DNA of 64,000 nucleotides from Tessaracoccus palaemonis (GCF_019316905.1 NZ_CP079216.1:868001-932000), one strand, 5' to 3'; numbered from the stretch's first letter, positions 26,248 through 37,575 are shown. The notes: generated from the sequence alone by a model not told the origin. Numbers and translations: made by a program.

Positions 26248-28668
26248 ATGAGCGACTCCCTGATGCCTGACCTGTTCGCCGTCTTCCAGCCGACCCAGCC
26301 CCCGAAGCCCCGCGAGAACGGCGAGCGTCGCCAGGGCAGCGCGAAGAAGGTGAGCGCCGAGGAGCTCCTCGCGGGCCTCAACGGGCCCCAGCGGGAGGCG
26401 GTCGTCCACCAGGGCGGCCCCGTGCTGGTCGTCGCGGGTGCCGGCTCCGGCAAGACGCGCGTGCTGACCCGCCGGATCGCCTACCTGGTCGCCGAGCGGA
26501 ACGTGCACCCCGGATCCATCCTCGCCATCACGTTCACCAACAAGGCCGCCGCCGAGATGCGCCAGCGCGTCGTCGACCTGGTCGGCAACCGCGCCAAGCT
26601 CATGTGGGTCTCGACGTTCCACTCCGCCTGCGTGCGGATCCTGCGCGCCGACATCGACCGCTTCGGCATCTCCAAGAGCTTCTCGATCTACGACGACGCC
26701 GACTCGAAGCGGCTCATGTCGCTCGTGCTGCGCGACCTGGCCGTCGACCCGAAGAAGTTCCCCGTCCGCAAGGTCATGACGGTGGTCAGCAACTTCAAGA
26801 ACGAACTGGTCGACCACGAGACGGCCCGCTCGGAGGCGGACAACCCCGTCAAGGAGACCTACGCCGCCGCCTACGCCGACTACCAGACCCGCCTGGGGGC
26901 CGCGAACGCCCTGGACTTCGACGACCTGATCATGACCACCGTCAACCTGTTCCGCGCCTTCCCCGACGTGCGGGAGAAGTACCGTCGCCGGTTCCGTCAG
27001 GTGCTCGTCGACGAGTACCAGGACACCAACCACGCGCAGTACTCGCTCGTGAAGGAGCTGTGCGGCGAGCAGACAACCGGCGTCGTCGACGGCACCCCGG
27101 TCGTCGAGCCGGCCGAGCTGATGGTCGTCGGCGACTCCGACCAGTCCATCTATGCCTTCCGCGGCGCAACCATCCGCAACATCCTCGACTTCGAGGCCGA
27201 CTTCCCGGGCGCCACCACCGTCGTGCTGGACCAGAACTACCGCTCCACCCACAACATCCTGAAGGCCGCCAACGCCGTCATCTCCCGCAACCAGGGCCGC
27301 CGCGACAAGTCGCTGTGGTCCGACCTGGGCGACGGCGAGCTGATCACGGGCTGGGTGGCCGACACCGAGCACGACGAGGCCCAGTTCGTCGCCACCGAGA
27401 TCGACAAGCTGTCCGACGAGGGAGTCAGCCAGTACGGCGACACCGCGGTCTTCTACCGCACCAACGCGCAGTCGCGAGGGTTCGAGGAGGTGTTCATCCG
27501 CGTCGGCATGCCCTACAAGGTCGTCGGCGGCGTGCGCTTCTACGAGCGCCGCGAGATCCGCGACGCCATCGCGTACCTGCGCGCGCTGGCGAACCCGGCC
27601 GACGACGTTTCGGTGCGGCGCATCCTCAACGTGCCGAAGCGCGGCATCGGCGACCGCGCCGAGGCAGCCATCGCGTCGCTGGCCAGCGCCGAGCGGATCA
27701 GCTTCTTCGATGCGCTGCAGCGCTCGTCGGAGGCACCGGGACTCGCGACCCGCTCGTCGAAGCAGATCCAGGGCTTCGTCGACGTCATGAACCTGCACCG
27801 CGCCATGGTCGCGGAGGGCAGGCCCGCCGACGAGGTGCTGACGTCGATCCTGCACGAGTCCGGATACGTCCCCGAACTCCAGAACTCCACCGACCCGCAG
27901 GACGAGACGCGCCTGGAGAACCTGGAGGAGCTCGTCAGCGTCGCCGCGGAGTTCGTCGCCTCCGTCGGCGCCGTCGACCTGGACGAGGCCGAGGCAGCGG
28001 AGTCCGGACTGGCCTCCGGTATGCCGGAGCCCGACGACTCGCTGCCCGCGTTCCTGGAGCGCATCGCGCTGGTCGCGGACTCCGACCAGGTCCCGGAGCA
28101 CGAGGAGGGCAAGGGCGTCGTGACGCTCATGACGCTCCACACGGCCAAGGGGCTCGAGTTCGACACGGTCTTCCTGACCGGCATGGAGGAGGGCATCTTC
28201 CCGCACATGCGTGCGCTGACCGACCCGGAGGAACTTGAGGAGGAGCGTCGACTGGCCTATGTCGGCATCACGCGCGCCCGCAAGCGCCTCTACCTGAGCC
28301 GGGCGCAGGTCCGCATCACCTTCGGCCAGCCGAACTACAACCCCGCCTCCCGGTTCCTCGATGAGGTGCCAGCTCAGGTCATCGACTGGCGCCGCACGGG
28401 AGAGGCCACCACCACGTGGGCCGGCCGCGACGCGGGCCGCCGCTCGAGCACCACCGCGTCGATGCAGAGTTTCGGTTCCGGGAAGAAGGTGCCGGTCAAC
28501 CGCGTCGCTTCCGTCGAAGTGGGGGAGCGGGTGCTGCACACGGCCTTCGGCATGGGCACCGTCATCGCGGTACACGGCGCCGGGGACGCGACGAAGGTCG
28601 ACGTCGACTTCGGCTCGGCCGGCGCCAAGCGTCTCAGCCTGCGCCACGCGCCGATGGAGAAGCTGTAG
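26248..28668 (+). CDS. pcrA: ATP-dependent DNA helicase PcrA/UvrD
   Basis: 806 aa. The ATG at 26248 lies 10 nt after a TAATCT -10-like box; long upstream readings run antisense through the PLD gene and are discarded. An SF1A 3'-5' helicase used in repair and replication. Motifs: GAGSGKTRVLTRR (Lys69), TFTNKAAAEMRQRV, LVDEYQDTNHAQY, GDSDQSIYAFRGA, VTLMTLHTAKGLEF, RRLAYVGITRARKRLYL. The C-terminus (GERVLHTAFGMGTVIAVHG) is the Tudor-like RNA-polymerase-interacting end seen in PcrA. Confidence 0.96.
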   Translation: MSDSLMPDLFAVFQPTQPPKPRENGERRQGSAKKVSAEELLAGLNGPQREAVVHQGGPVLVVAGAGSGKTRVLTRRIAYLVAERNVHPGSILAITFTNKAAAEMRQRVVDLVGNRAKLMWVSTFHSACVRILRADIDRFGISKSFSIYDDADSKRLMSLVLRDLAVDPKKFPVRKVMTVVSNFKNELVDHETARSEADNPVKETYAAAYADYQTRLGAANALDFDDLIMTTVNLFRAFPDVREKYRRRFRQVLVDEYQDTNHAQYSLVKELCGEQTTGVVDGTPVVEPAELMVVGDSDQSIYAFRGATIRNILDFEADFPGATTVVLDQNYRSTHNILKAANAVISRNQGRRDKSLWSDLGDGELITGWVADTEHDEAQFVATEIDKLSDEGVSQYGDTAVFYRTNAQSRGFEEVFIRVGMPYKVVGGVRFYERREIRDAIAYLRALANPADDVSVRRILNVPKRGIGDRAEAAIASLASAERISFFDALQRSSEAPGLATRSSKQIQGFVDVMNLHRAMVAEGRPADEVLTSILHESGYVPELQNSTDPQDETRLENLEELVSVAAEFVASVGAVDLDEAEAAESGLASGMPEPDDSLPAFLERIALVADSDQVPEHEEGKGVVTLMTLHTAKGLEFDTVFLTGMEEGIFPHMRALTDPEELEEERRLAYVGITRARKRLYLSRAQVRITFGQPNYNPASRFLDEVPAQVIDWRRTGEATTTWAGRDAGRRSSTTASMQSFGSGKKVPVNRVASVEVGERVLHTAFGMGTVIAVHGAGDATKVDVDFGSAGAKRLSLRHAPMEKL

Positions 28669-28760
28669 ACCCTTCGCTGCGCTCAGGGCCCTTCGACAGG
28701 CTCAGGGAACCGATCACGGGTCGTTGAGCCTGTCGAAACGCCTCGAGCTTGTCGAGAGGT
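28669..28760 (+). repeat. Dispersed repeats after pcrA
   Basis: CCCTTCGCTGCGCTCAGGG, CCCTTCGACAGGCTCAGGGA, TTGAGCCTGTCGAAACG and CTCGAGCTTGTCGAGAGG start 2 bp after the pcrA stop. Both orientations occur, so the region can fold. Confidence 0.85.
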
Positions 28761-28769
28761 TCCCCTGGC

Positions 28770-28842
28770 GCGCACAACTGTGGCCTGGCCCCCAGCACGC
28801 TGCCTATATCCGGGTGCTGGGGCTCTAGCCACTCTTGTGCGC
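28770..28842 (+). repeat. 73-bp hairpin element, diverged third copy
   Basis: The ends GCGCACAA and TTGTGCGC are exact inverted repeats. Inside, GTGGC pairs with GCCAC, and GGCCCCCAGCAC pairs with GTGCTGGGGCT around a CTATATCC loop. It shares the GCACAA...TTGTGC ends, the CCTATA word, the length and the repeat-rich setting of the 69-bp elements, but its core differs. It lies in the 383-bp gap between pcrA and the M23 gene. Confidence 0.75.
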
Positions 28843-28869
28843 GGCGCGGGCCTGCAGAGGTGCGTTTGG

Positions 28870-28985
28870 TGGCTGTTCCCCTTCGCTTCGCTCAGGGTCC
28901 TTCGACGAGCTCAGGGAACCGGGAGGCTCAGGCCCTTCGACGAGCTCAGGGAACCGATCACGGATCGTTGAGCCTGTCGAAACGC
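28870..28985 (+). repeat. Dispersed repeats before the M23 stop
   Basis: CCCTTCGCTTCGCTCAGGG, two TTCGACGAGCTCAGGGAACC copies and TTGAGCCTGTCGAAACG, matching the cluster at 28669-28760 with the same flanking CGATCAC/CGGATCG words. Confidence 0.8.
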
Positions 28986-29076
28986 CCCGAGCGGAGCGAG
29001 GGGTCCCACCTGACCGAGACGCCGAGCGACGCCCGAGCGGAGCGAGGGGTCCTACCTGACCGAGACGCCGAGCGAC
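28986..29076 (+). repeat. 46-bp tandem duplication over the M23 gene end
   Basis: 28986-29030 and 29032-29076 are the same 45 bp apart from a C/T change at 29007/29053. The unit holds a CCCGAGCGGAGCGAGGGG repeat plus the last coding bases of the M23 gene. In the outer copy, the C variant turns the stop triplet into a sense codon. Confidence 0.85.
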
Positions 29077-30047
29077 TTGAGCCAGGTGACGGGGTTGCTG
29101 GCCGAGTAGATGTCGCCCGGGGTGGTGCCGTCGGGGTAGTACTCGAAGTGCAGGTGGGCGCCGAAGGAGCGGCCGGTGACGCCGACGTATCCGATCAGCT
29201 GTCCCACCTTCACGGTGTCACCGGGGGAGACGACCTTGCGGCTCATGTGGGCGTACAGCGTCGCTCCGCTGGAGTGCTGGATGACGACGTTGGTGCCGGC
29301 CCAGGAGCCGGCGGTGGAGCTGAGGACCACGCCGGAGGCGGCTGCGTAGATGGGGGTGCCGACGGGGGCCGGGAAGTCCTGGCCCGTGTGGTAGCGCGAC
29401 CAGGTTCCGGTGGCGCCGAAGCTGGCGCCGACGCGGTAGTTGGACTTGACGGGCATCGAGCCCCCCTCGGTGGTGAGGTTCTCGATGTCCTGGGCCGAGA
29501 GGTCGTTGATGCTGAGGCCGACGGCGGCGGCCGCGGCCGTCTCGAGCAGCTTCTGGGCGGCCTCGGCCTCGGCCTTCAGCTTCTTCGACTGCTTGGCGAC
29601 GAGCACCAGATCGGCCGACATGAGGCTCTCGCGCTCGGCGGCGGTGGTCTCGGTCTCGGCCTCGGCGGCCGACGCGTTCGACTCGGCGAGGGCCGACTCG
29701 CGCTCCTTGGCGGCATCATCGGCGATCGCGTCGCTCAGGTGCGAGCGCACGACGCTGCGGCTGACCTCCTCCGAGCGGTCCCCGAAGGCCTCCTCGGCGG
29801 CGGAGGCGGCAGCGGCGGGGACGGCGACGTCGTCGGCCGCGTCGAACCCGGCACCGCGGGCGACGAAGGCGAAGGCGAAGAGGGCCGAGACGCTGAGCGC
29901 GCCGGCGACGGAGAGGGAGATCAGTCTGCGGCTGAACCGAAGGGCGGTGGCTCCACGGCGGGCCGGGGAACCGGTCGCCTCGACCTCGACGACGTCGTCG
30001 ATGTCGACTGCGGCGCGGCGTGCGCTGCGCGATGCGTTGTCGTTCAC
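29052..30047 (-). CDS. M23 family metallopeptidase (LytM-like)
   Basis: 331 aa. An N-terminal cytoplasmic tail is followed by a membrane helix at about 42-62, an Ala/Glu-rich, probably coiled segment (about 80-165), and an M23 domain at about 210-325. Zinc and catalytic motifs: RYHTGQDFPAPVGTPIYAA, TLYAHM and HLHFEYYPDG. It would cleave or regulate peptidoglycan cross-links outside the membrane. The 3' end has been partly duplicated together with a dispersed repeat. The stop codon in the inner copy defines the present C-terminus, LGVSVR. Confidence 0.93.
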   Translation of the reverse strand: MNDNASRSARRAAVDIDDVVEVEATGSPARRGATALRFSRRLISLSVAGALSVSALFAFAFVARGAGFDAADDVAVPAAAASAAEEAFGDRSEEVSRSVVRSHLSDAIADDAAKERESALAESNASAAEAETETTAAERESLMSADLVLVAKQSKKLKAEAEAAQKLLETAAAAAVGLSINDLSAQDIENLTTEGGSMPVKSNYRVGASFGATGTWSRYHTGQDFPAPVGTPIYAAASGVVLSSTAGSWAGTNVVIQHSSGATLYAHMSRKVVSPGDTVKVGQLIGYVGVTGRSFGAHLHFEYYPDGTTPGDIYSASNPVTWLKSLGVSVR

Positions 30048-30243
30048 CTGACTCCTTGTGTTCCAGCCGCCCGGTCCATCGATGTGACCGTTCCGCAGGG
30101 AACCTTAACAGTTCTCAGGAATCTCTCAAAGACCGGGTCTCATTAAGCCCTCAGCGTGTGGGCGGATGGTGTGCTTCTGCCCCGTTGGTGGCGGGAGCGC
30201 CGGTATCGTGGCGCGCATTGACCCTCACATTCCAAGGAACAAC

Positions 30244-31419
30244 GTGGATCTTCTGGAGTATCAGGCGCGCGACATGTTCGAGCGTTACAACGTGCCGGTG
30301 TTGTCGGGCAGGACGGCCGCCACACCTGAGGAGGCGGTTGCCGCCTACGAACAGCTCGGCGTCGAGCTGGCCGTCATCAAGGCCCAGGTCCGGGTCGGCG
30401 GACGGGGAAAGGCGGGCGGCGTGAAGCTCGCCCGCGGAGCCGAGTCCGTGGCCGCCACGGCCCGCGAGATCCTGGGCCTGGACATCAAGGGCCACAGCGT
30501 CGAGCTCGTCATGGTCAGCCCCGGCGCCGACATCGCGGAGGAGTTCTACTTCTCGATCCTCCTGGATCGGGCGTCCGGTGGGTACCTGGCGATGTGCAGC
30601 ATCGAGGGCGGCGTCGAGATCGAGACGCTGGCCGTCGAGCGGCCCGAGGCGCTCGTCAAGGTGCCGCTCGACCCGGTCGAGGGCGTCTCGCCCGCGGTCG
30701 CGAAGCGCATCGTGACCGAGGCGGGCTTCCTGCCCGAGGACCATGCCCGCGTGGCAGAGGTCATGGTCAGGCTGTGGGATGTGTTCTCCGGCGCCGACGC
30801 CACCCTGGTGGAGGTCAACCCGCTCATCAAGACCGGATCGGGCAGCATCATCGCGCTCGACGGGAAGGTGACGCTCGACGACAACGCCACCTTCCGACAC
30901 CCCGACCGCGAGCAGTACAAGGAGAGCAGCGGCGACGTCGACCTCGAAAGACAGGCCCGCGAGCTGGGGTTGGGCTATGTCAAGCTCGACGGGACCGTCG
31001 GCATCATCGGCAATGGCGCGGGCCTCGTCATGAGCACCCTCGATGTCGTCGCGGGGGCGGGGGAGGACCTCCCCGGGAAGCCGCGACCCGCCAACTTCCT
31101 CGACATCGGCGGCGGCGCCTCCGCCGCCGTGATGGCCAACGGCCTGCGCATCATCATGAGCGACCCCCAGGTCAGGAGCGTCTTCGTCAACGTGTTCGGC
31201 GGAATCACGGCCTGCAGCGACGTCGCGACCGGCATCGTCAACGCTCTGGAGATCCTGGGCGACGAGGCCCACCTGCCGATCGTCGTGCGGCTCGACGGCA
31301 ACTCCGTCGAGGTGGGCAAGGCCATCCTCGCCGAGGCGAATCACCCGATGATCACCGTCAAGAACACCATGGACGAGGCGGCCCGTACGGCCGCGCGCCT
31401 TGCCTCCGAAGGGAACTGA
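30244..31419 (+). CDS. sucC: Succinyl-CoA synthetase beta subunit (ADP-forming)
   Basis: 391 aa, family length. The GTG at 30244 follows AAGGAA and gives the conserved start [19 protein letters not shown]. The ATP-grasp domain includes [18 protein letters not shown] and EVNPL. The C-terminal CoA-ligase part has the [13 protein letters not shown] and [13 protein letters not shown] motifs. With sucD it interconverts succinyl-CoA and succinate with ATP formation in the TCA cycle, or runs in reverse in propionate-forming metabolism. sucD starts 5 nt after the stop. Confidence 0.96.
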   Translation: MDLLEYQARDMFERYNVPVLSGRTAATPEEAVAAYEQLGVELAVIKAQVRVGGRGKAGGVKLARGAESVAATAREILGLDIKGHSVELVMVSPGADIAEEFYFSILLDRASGGYLAMCSIEGGVEIETLAVERPEALVKVPLDPVEGVSPAVAKRIVTEAGFLPEDHARVAEVMVRLWDVFSGADATLVEVNPLIKTGSGSIIALDGKVTLDDNATFRHPDREQYKESSGDVDLERQARELGLGYVKLDGTVGIIGNGAGLVMSTLDVVAGAGEDLPGKPRPANFLDIGGGASAAVMANGLRIIMSDPQVRSVFVNVFGGITACSDVATGIVNALEILGDEAHLPIVVRLDGNSVEVGKAILAEANHPMITVKNTMDEAARTAARLASEGN

Positions 31420-31424
31420 GCGAA

Positions 31425-32321
31425 GTGTCGATCTTCATCAACGCGTCCTCCCGCGTCATCGTCCAGGGCATGACGGGCCGGGAGGGCCGGAAGCACACGC
31501 AGCGCATGATCATGTCCGGCTCCCGGATCGTCGGCGGCGTCACTCCCGGCAAGGGCGGCACCTCCGTCCTGTTCGAGGAGGATCCGGTGCCGGTGTTCGG
31601 GTCCGTCCCGGAGGCCGTCGCCGCGACCCACGCCGACGTGTCTGTCGTGTTCGTTCCCCCGCCGTTCGCCAAGGAGGCGGTGCTGGACGCCGTCGAGGCC
31701 GAGGTCGGCCTGGTCGTCGTGATCACCGAGGGCATTCCGGTGCATGACTCGGTCGAGTTCATCTCCGCGGCCCGTGGCTCGGCGACCCGGATCATCGGGC
31801 CCAACTGCCCCGGCCTCATCTCGCCCGGAAAGTCGAACGCCGGCATCATCCCCGCCCAGATCTCCGGGCCGGGCCGCATCGGGCTCGTGTCGAAGTCGGG
31901 CACGCTGACCTATCAGATGATGTACGAGCTGCGCGACCACGGGTTCTCCACGGCGATCGGTATCGGCGGAGACCCGGTCGTCGGGACCGGCCACATCGAC
32001 GCGCTGAAGGCGTTCGAGGACGACCCTGACACCGACATCATCGTGATGATCGGGGAGATCGGCGGCGACGCGGAGGAGCGGGCGGCCGAGTACATCGCGA
32101 GCAACATCACCAAACCGGTGGTCGGCTACGTCGCGGGCTTCACCGCCCCGCCCGGCAAGACCATGGGACACGCGGGAGCCATCATCACCGGCTCGTCCGG
32201 CACGGCTGCCGCGAAGAAGGAGGCCCTCGAGGCCGCCGGGGTGGCCGTCGGGCGCACCCCCTCGCTGACTGCCCAGCTCGCCCGTGACGCGATCGCGAGG
32301 CAGCGGGGCAGCCTCGGCTGA
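31425..32321 (+). CDS. sucD: Succinyl-CoA synthetase alpha subunit
   Basis: 298 aa. The GTG at 31425 follows GAAGGGAACTGAGCGA. The CoA-binding Rossmann domain is [20 protein letters not shown]. The phosphohistidine loop is [13 protein letters not shown]. The [19 protein letters not shown] motif is conserved. Partner of SucC. Convergent with the following sensor-like gene, 9 bp apart. Confidence 0.96.
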   Translation: MSIFINASSRVIVQGMTGREGRKHTQRMIMSGSRIVGGVTPGKGGTSVLFEEDPVPVFGSVPEAVAATHADVSVVFVPPPFAKEAVLDAVEAEVGLVVVITEGIPVHDSVEFISAARGSATRIIGPNCPGLISPGKSNAGIIPAQISGPGRIGLVSKSGTLTYQMMYELRDHGFSTAIGIGGDPVVGTGHIDALKAFEDDPDTDIIVMIGEIGGDAEERAAEYIASNITKPVVGYVAGFTAPPGKTMGHAGAIITGSSGTAAAKKEALEAAGVAVGRTPSLTAQLARDAIARQRGSLG

Positions 32322-32330
32322 GACGCGACG

Positions 32331-34064
32331 CTACGAGTCGGCCTGGGTCGCGCGGACCGCGACCCGGGCCGCCAGCGCGTCCAGCTGGTCCGTCGTCATG
32401 CGGTAGTCCTCGGTCACCGAGACGAGCGTGTAGCTGACCAGGTCGTCGACGCGCGTGACGAGGAGCTGGTACTCGACCGACTCGGTGGCCGACGTGGCCT
32501 GCGACACCTCGAACAGCCTGCTGGTGCCGGTGGCGTCCCCGACGGTCGTCTTGACATCGTCGAGTCGCTTGACCGTCGCGGTGTTCACGCGGTCGGCGCA
32601 GCTGGTGAGGCCACGGACGAGCTTGTCAGCGAAGTCCTTGGCCGTGTCGCCCTTCTCGAAGAAGAACTGCATCTGATCGATGCCGAACGTGTTGGGCGCC
32701 TCGTCGTCCTGCGTCATCAGGAAGGTGGCCTGCGCGCGTGTGCTGGGCCCGGTCTCGGTCGCCAGGGTCAGGTTCTCGCAGCCGGTGCCCGCCGAGGTGA
32801 GATCCCCGGGGCCGGTCATGGACCAGCGGCCGGCGCCGGAGCGGATCCGCGGGAGGTCCGAGGGGGTCAGCCAGCCGAGGGGCTCGACCGCGGGGATCAC
32901 GGCCCCGGCCACCTTGACGTCCGAGGGTGCCTCTGTGCCCTGCGCCTCGGACAGTTCCTCCTGGCTGCGTGTGATGGCTTCAGCGGGTGTCGTGGAGTCG
33001 ATAGCGGACCCGAACTTCGTCACGTCCAGCATCTGCACGGCAGCCCCGGCCCGCGTGATGAGCACCGTGTGGAACTGGGAGGGATCGTCCTGGAACTCGA
33101 CCGTGATCTGGAAGGTGTCCTCGGCGAGGCCGCTGACCGACTGCGCGTTCACGATGTAGCTGGGCACCTCCGAGCAGCTCGACAGCACCGCCACGCGCGA
33201 CGCGAAGACCTCCGCCGCGACGTCTGCATCGGCGAACACATCGACCCGATGCAGCGCCGCCGTCTCGTCCGTGGTGGCGAGAGTGCGCTGCAGCGTCGTT
33301 GTCGGGTTCGGCTCCTGGGGGGCCGTCTGGAAGCAGGCCACCCGGCCCGAGTGGTCCCCGAGCGACTGCGAGGTCGCCGTGATGGTCCAGGCCGACGAGG
33401 CGACGGCGGCGAGATCCTCGGGGGTCAGGAGCACGTCCACATCCGCAGGCGCCTCTGCGCTGGTGGCGGTGGACGAGGCGCTGGGTGCCGCGGACGGCTG
33501 CTCGGCAGACTGGCGCACCGTCCGCACGATCAGGAACGCGAGGACGGCGACGACCACAGCGACGATGAGGCCCGCGGCGGCCCACTTGGTGAGCGTCGCG
33601 CGGTGCGCCCTGAGCCAGTGCTCCGGCGCGGGGGAGTCATCGCCCTCCGGCGTGAGAGGGGTGGTGGAACTGAGGGCCGAACGACGAGGCGCCGGGCCGG
33701 GGCTCTCGGCGAACTCGCCTGCGGAGCGGGGCATCACGGGAGCAGGGATGGGAGTCGCGGAGGCGTCGACGTGGGTGGCCGGCCGGGCGCCGGGAGCCGG
33801 GGCCTCGGCGGACTGCGTCCCGGGCCGGGCGAAGGGATTGACGGCGGGCTCCGGCGGCTCGTCGCCGAGGCCGGCGACGGCCGCCCGGGCGGGTGGGCGT
33901 GCCTGCGGCTGGTCGGTGGGCCGGGGTTCCGGTCCAGCTGTCGGCTCCTCGCCGCGTCGGGCCCGGCGCCCTACCGGGGCTGGGGTATCGTCCGAGGCGG
34001 TCGAGTCATCCGTCGTCGGCTGCTGCCAGGCGCGGCGCGGGCGGAACGGCTCGCCAGCTGACAT
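32331..34064 (-). CDS. Single-pass membrane protein with duplicated PknH-like sensor domain
   Basis: 577 aa. The ATG at 34064 has a strong GGAGGTGG site. About 150 residues of Pro/Arg-rich cytoplasmic sequence precede one membrane helix (WAAAGLIVAVVVAVLAFLIV, about 165-185). Outside lie two related domains (about 205-355 and 375-570), each with LTPEDL or LTPSDL near its start and a spaced cysteine pair (VACFQT with SSCSEV; TGCENL with TSCADR). This resembles the PknH_C/LpqN-like extracellular sensor fold, here without a kinase. It occupies the position of the Rv0953c-Rv0954 genes between sucD and perM. Function unknown; a sensor or cell-envelope protein is likely. Confidence 0.75.
   Translation of the reverse strand: MSAGEPFRPRRAWQQPTTDDSTASDDTPAPVGRRARRGEEPTAGPEPRPTDQPQARPPARAAVAGLGDEPPEPAVNPFARPGTQSAEAPAPGARPATHVDASATPIPAPVMPRSAGEFAESPGPAPRRSALSSTTPLTPEGDDSPAPEHWLRAHRATLTKWAAAGLIVAVVVAVLAFLIVRTVRQSAEQPSAAPSASSTATSAEAPADVDVLLTPEDLAAVASSAWTITATSQSLGDHSGRVACFQTAPQEPNPTTTLQRTLATTDETAALHRVDVFADADVAAEVFASRVAVLSSCSEVPSYIVNAQSVSGLAEDTFQITVEFQDDPSQFHTVLITRAGAAVQMLDVTKFGSAIDSTTPAEAITRSQEELSEAQGTEAPSDVKVAGAVIPAVEPLGWLTPSDLPRIRSGAGRWSMTGPGDLTSAGTGCENLTLATETGPSTRAQATFLMTQDDEAPNTFGIDQMQFFFEKGDTAKDFADKLVRGLTSCADRVNTATVKRLDDVKTTVGDATGTSRLFEVSQATSATESVEYQLLVTRVDDLVSYTLVSVTEDYRMTTDQLDALAARVAVRATQADS
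32340..32370. terminator. Possible bidirectional terminator at the sucD/sensor gene junction
   Basis: GGCCTGGGTCGCG and CGCGACCCGGGCC form a 13-bp stem with one mismatch and a 5-nt loop. It overlaps the last codons of the minus-strand gene and lies 18 bp past the sucD stop. Confidence 0.45.
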
Positions 34065-34131
34065 TTTCCACCTCCTCGCGAGGCCCTCCGGGTCGCCTCG
34101 TTGGGCAACACTACCGGGGGATCCCAGGACT

Positions 34132-35421
34132 ATGGCGCGCAACAGGGCCCCACGCACCGTGGCCGTCGACGTCGACGCTCCCAGCGCGCCGACGCCGGCG
34201 CGGCTGCCGCTGCCGTGGTGGCTCGTCGCCGTCGGGGGCCCCGTCGCGGTGCTGGCCGTGGGCTGGGTGCTCGTCGCCGCGTTCTGCGCTGTCGGGTGGC
34301 TGACCTCTCCCGAGGCCGACCTCGGCGCGGCCCTGCGGCTCGCCACCTCTGTGCTCCTGCTCGCGCACGGCGGGACGGTGCTCATCGGCGGCCAGGCCGT
34401 CTCACTCGCGCCGCTCGGCCTCACGGCCCTGCTCGTGTTCGTCGCGATCCCCGTCTCATCGTTGGCGGCGAGACTCGCCGCATCGCACGGGCAGGATCCC
34501 GACGACACCGGCGAGCTGCTCGTCGACGGCGAGGCCGTCGCGCTGCGGGTCGCCGGCACGTTCGCGGGGGTGTACTTCGCGGTCGTCCTCCTGGTCGGCG
34601 CGCTGCTCGAGGCCGTCACGCCCGGCCTCGTGATCGGCACGATCGTCGTCGCGGCCGTCTCCGGCCTGTGGGGGGCCAGCAGGGGAGTGGGCTACGACCC
34701 GACCGCGGTCTGGCCCTCCTGGCTGCAGGCGGTGCCGAAGGCCATGGCCGCGGCGCTGCTGGTCGTGCTCGCGGGCGCGTCGGCGGCACTGGCGCTGGCC
34801 CTCTGGTCCGGGCAGCAGCATGTTGCCGACATCGTCGTGGCGCTGGAGGGCGGCGCGGTCGGGACCATCCTGCTCGTCGTCCTGCACCTGCTCTACCTGC
34901 CGAACCTCGTGCTGGCCTGCGCCTCCTGGGTGCTCGGCGCGGGCATCACCTTCGGCGACGGGACCCTCGTCACGGTCGCCACCAGCGACGTCGGCATCCT
35001 GCCGTCCATCCCCGCGCTGGGTGCGGTGCCAACGGGCGACATGGCGCCAGCGCAGCTGTGGTGGCTCGTCGTCGGCGTGCTCGGCGGGCTCGTCGCAGGC
35101 GTGGTCATCGCGCTCGCCCGCCCCCGCGCCCGCTTCGACGAGACGGCCCTGGTCGGCGGCCTGTCCGGCGTGCTCGCCGGGCTGCTGGTCGCCGCGGCCT
35201 GCGCGCTGGGCTCCGGCGGCCTCGGCACAGGCCGGCTCGCGGAGGTCGGCGCCCGGTTCCCCGAACTGCTGATCTTCGCCCCGACCATCCTCGGGCTCTC
35301 CGGCCTGACCGGTGGGCTCGCCGTCGGCCTGCTGAGACGTGAGTGGCCGGAGCGCCGCCGCCCCGAGGACGGCGGGCCGACCCCGGATCCGGTGGACGAC
35401 GCCGCCGGCGACATGGCCTAG
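34132..35421 (+). CDS. perM: PerM-like multipass membrane protein (DUF6350)
   Basis: 429 aa with about ten hydrophobic segments. The start ATG at 34132 gives MARNRAPRTVAVDVDAP; longer readings run antisense through the divergent gene. No catalytic motif is seen. The assignment rests on the order sucC-sucD-x-x-purN-purH, where mycobacteria have PerM (Rv0955), and on the DUF6350-like pattern (GYDPTAVWPSWL, LPNLVLACASWVLGAGITFGDGTLVT). Mycobacterial PerM supports cell division and persistence under stress. purN starts 10 nt after its stop, so they are probably co-transcribed. Confidence 0.82.
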   Translation: MARNRAPRTVAVDVDAPSAPTPARLPLPWWLVAVGGPVAVLAVGWVLVAAFCAVGWLTSPEADLGAALRLATSVLLLAHGGTVLIGGQAVSLAPLGLTALLVFVAIPVSSLAARLAASHGQDPDDTGELLVDGEAVALRVAGTFAGVYFAVVLLVGALLEAVTPGLVIGTIVVAAVSGLWGASRGVGYDPTAVWPSWLQAVPKAMAAALLVVLAGASAALALALWSGQQHVADIVVALEGGAVGTILLVVLHLLYLPNLVLACASWVLGAGITFGDGTLVTVATSDVGILPSIPALGAVPTGDMAPAQLWWLVVGVLGGLVAGVVIALARPRARFDETALVGGLSGVLAGLLVAAACALGSGGLGTGRLAEVGARFPELLIFAPTILGLSGLTGGLAVGLLRREWPERRRPEDGGPTPDPVDDAAGDMA

Positions 35422-35431
35422 GCTGCGGCGC

Positions 35432-36003
35432 GTGACCTGCTCCGTCGTCGTCCTCGCCTCCGGCTCCGGGACGCTCTGCCAGGCCCTGATCGACGCCGTC
35501 CGCGACTCCCGTGTCGACGCGCGCGTCGCGGCCGTGGTCAGCGACCGGACCGACGCCGAGGTGCTGACGCGGGCGCGCGCGGCCGGGATTCCCGCCGTCG
35601 CGCATCCCCTTGCCAGGGGCGCGGACCGCGCGGCCTGGGACGAGGAGCTCACCGCGATCGTCGACGGCTTCGCCCCGGACCTGGTCGCCTCCGCGGGGTT
35701 CATGAAGCTGCTCGGCGCGGCCTTCCTCGGCCGATTCGGCGGACGCGTCATCAACACCCACCCCTCGCTGCTGCCCGCGTTCCCCGGCATGCACGGGCCG
35801 CGGGACGCCCTGGCCGCCGGTGTCAAGCTGGCGGGCGCCACTGTCTTCGTCGTCGACGCGGGGATCGACACCGGTAGGATCCTGCTGCAGGGTGCGGTGG
35901 ACGTCCTGCCCGATGACGATGTCGAGACACTCCATGAGCGGATCAAGGTGGTCGAACGCCGGCTGCTCGTGCAGGCGGTCGACGACTGGAAGAAGGAACA
36001 CCC

Positions 36004-36007
<4 letters not shown>
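35432..36007 (+). CDS. purN: Phosphoribosylglycinamide formyltransferase
   Basis: 191 aa. The GTG at 35432 gives the family start [22 protein letters not shown]. Transfers formyl from 10-formyl-THF to GAR in purine synthesis. Active-site elements: [30 protein letters not shown] (catalytic Asn and His) and [12 protein letters not shown] (Asp). The NTHPSLLP form replaces the more usual NIHPSLLP. It overlaps purH by 4 bp (GTGA). Confidence 0.95.
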
Positions 36008-37563
<1,556 letters not shown>

Positions 37564-37575
37564 CAAGGAGCCCCC

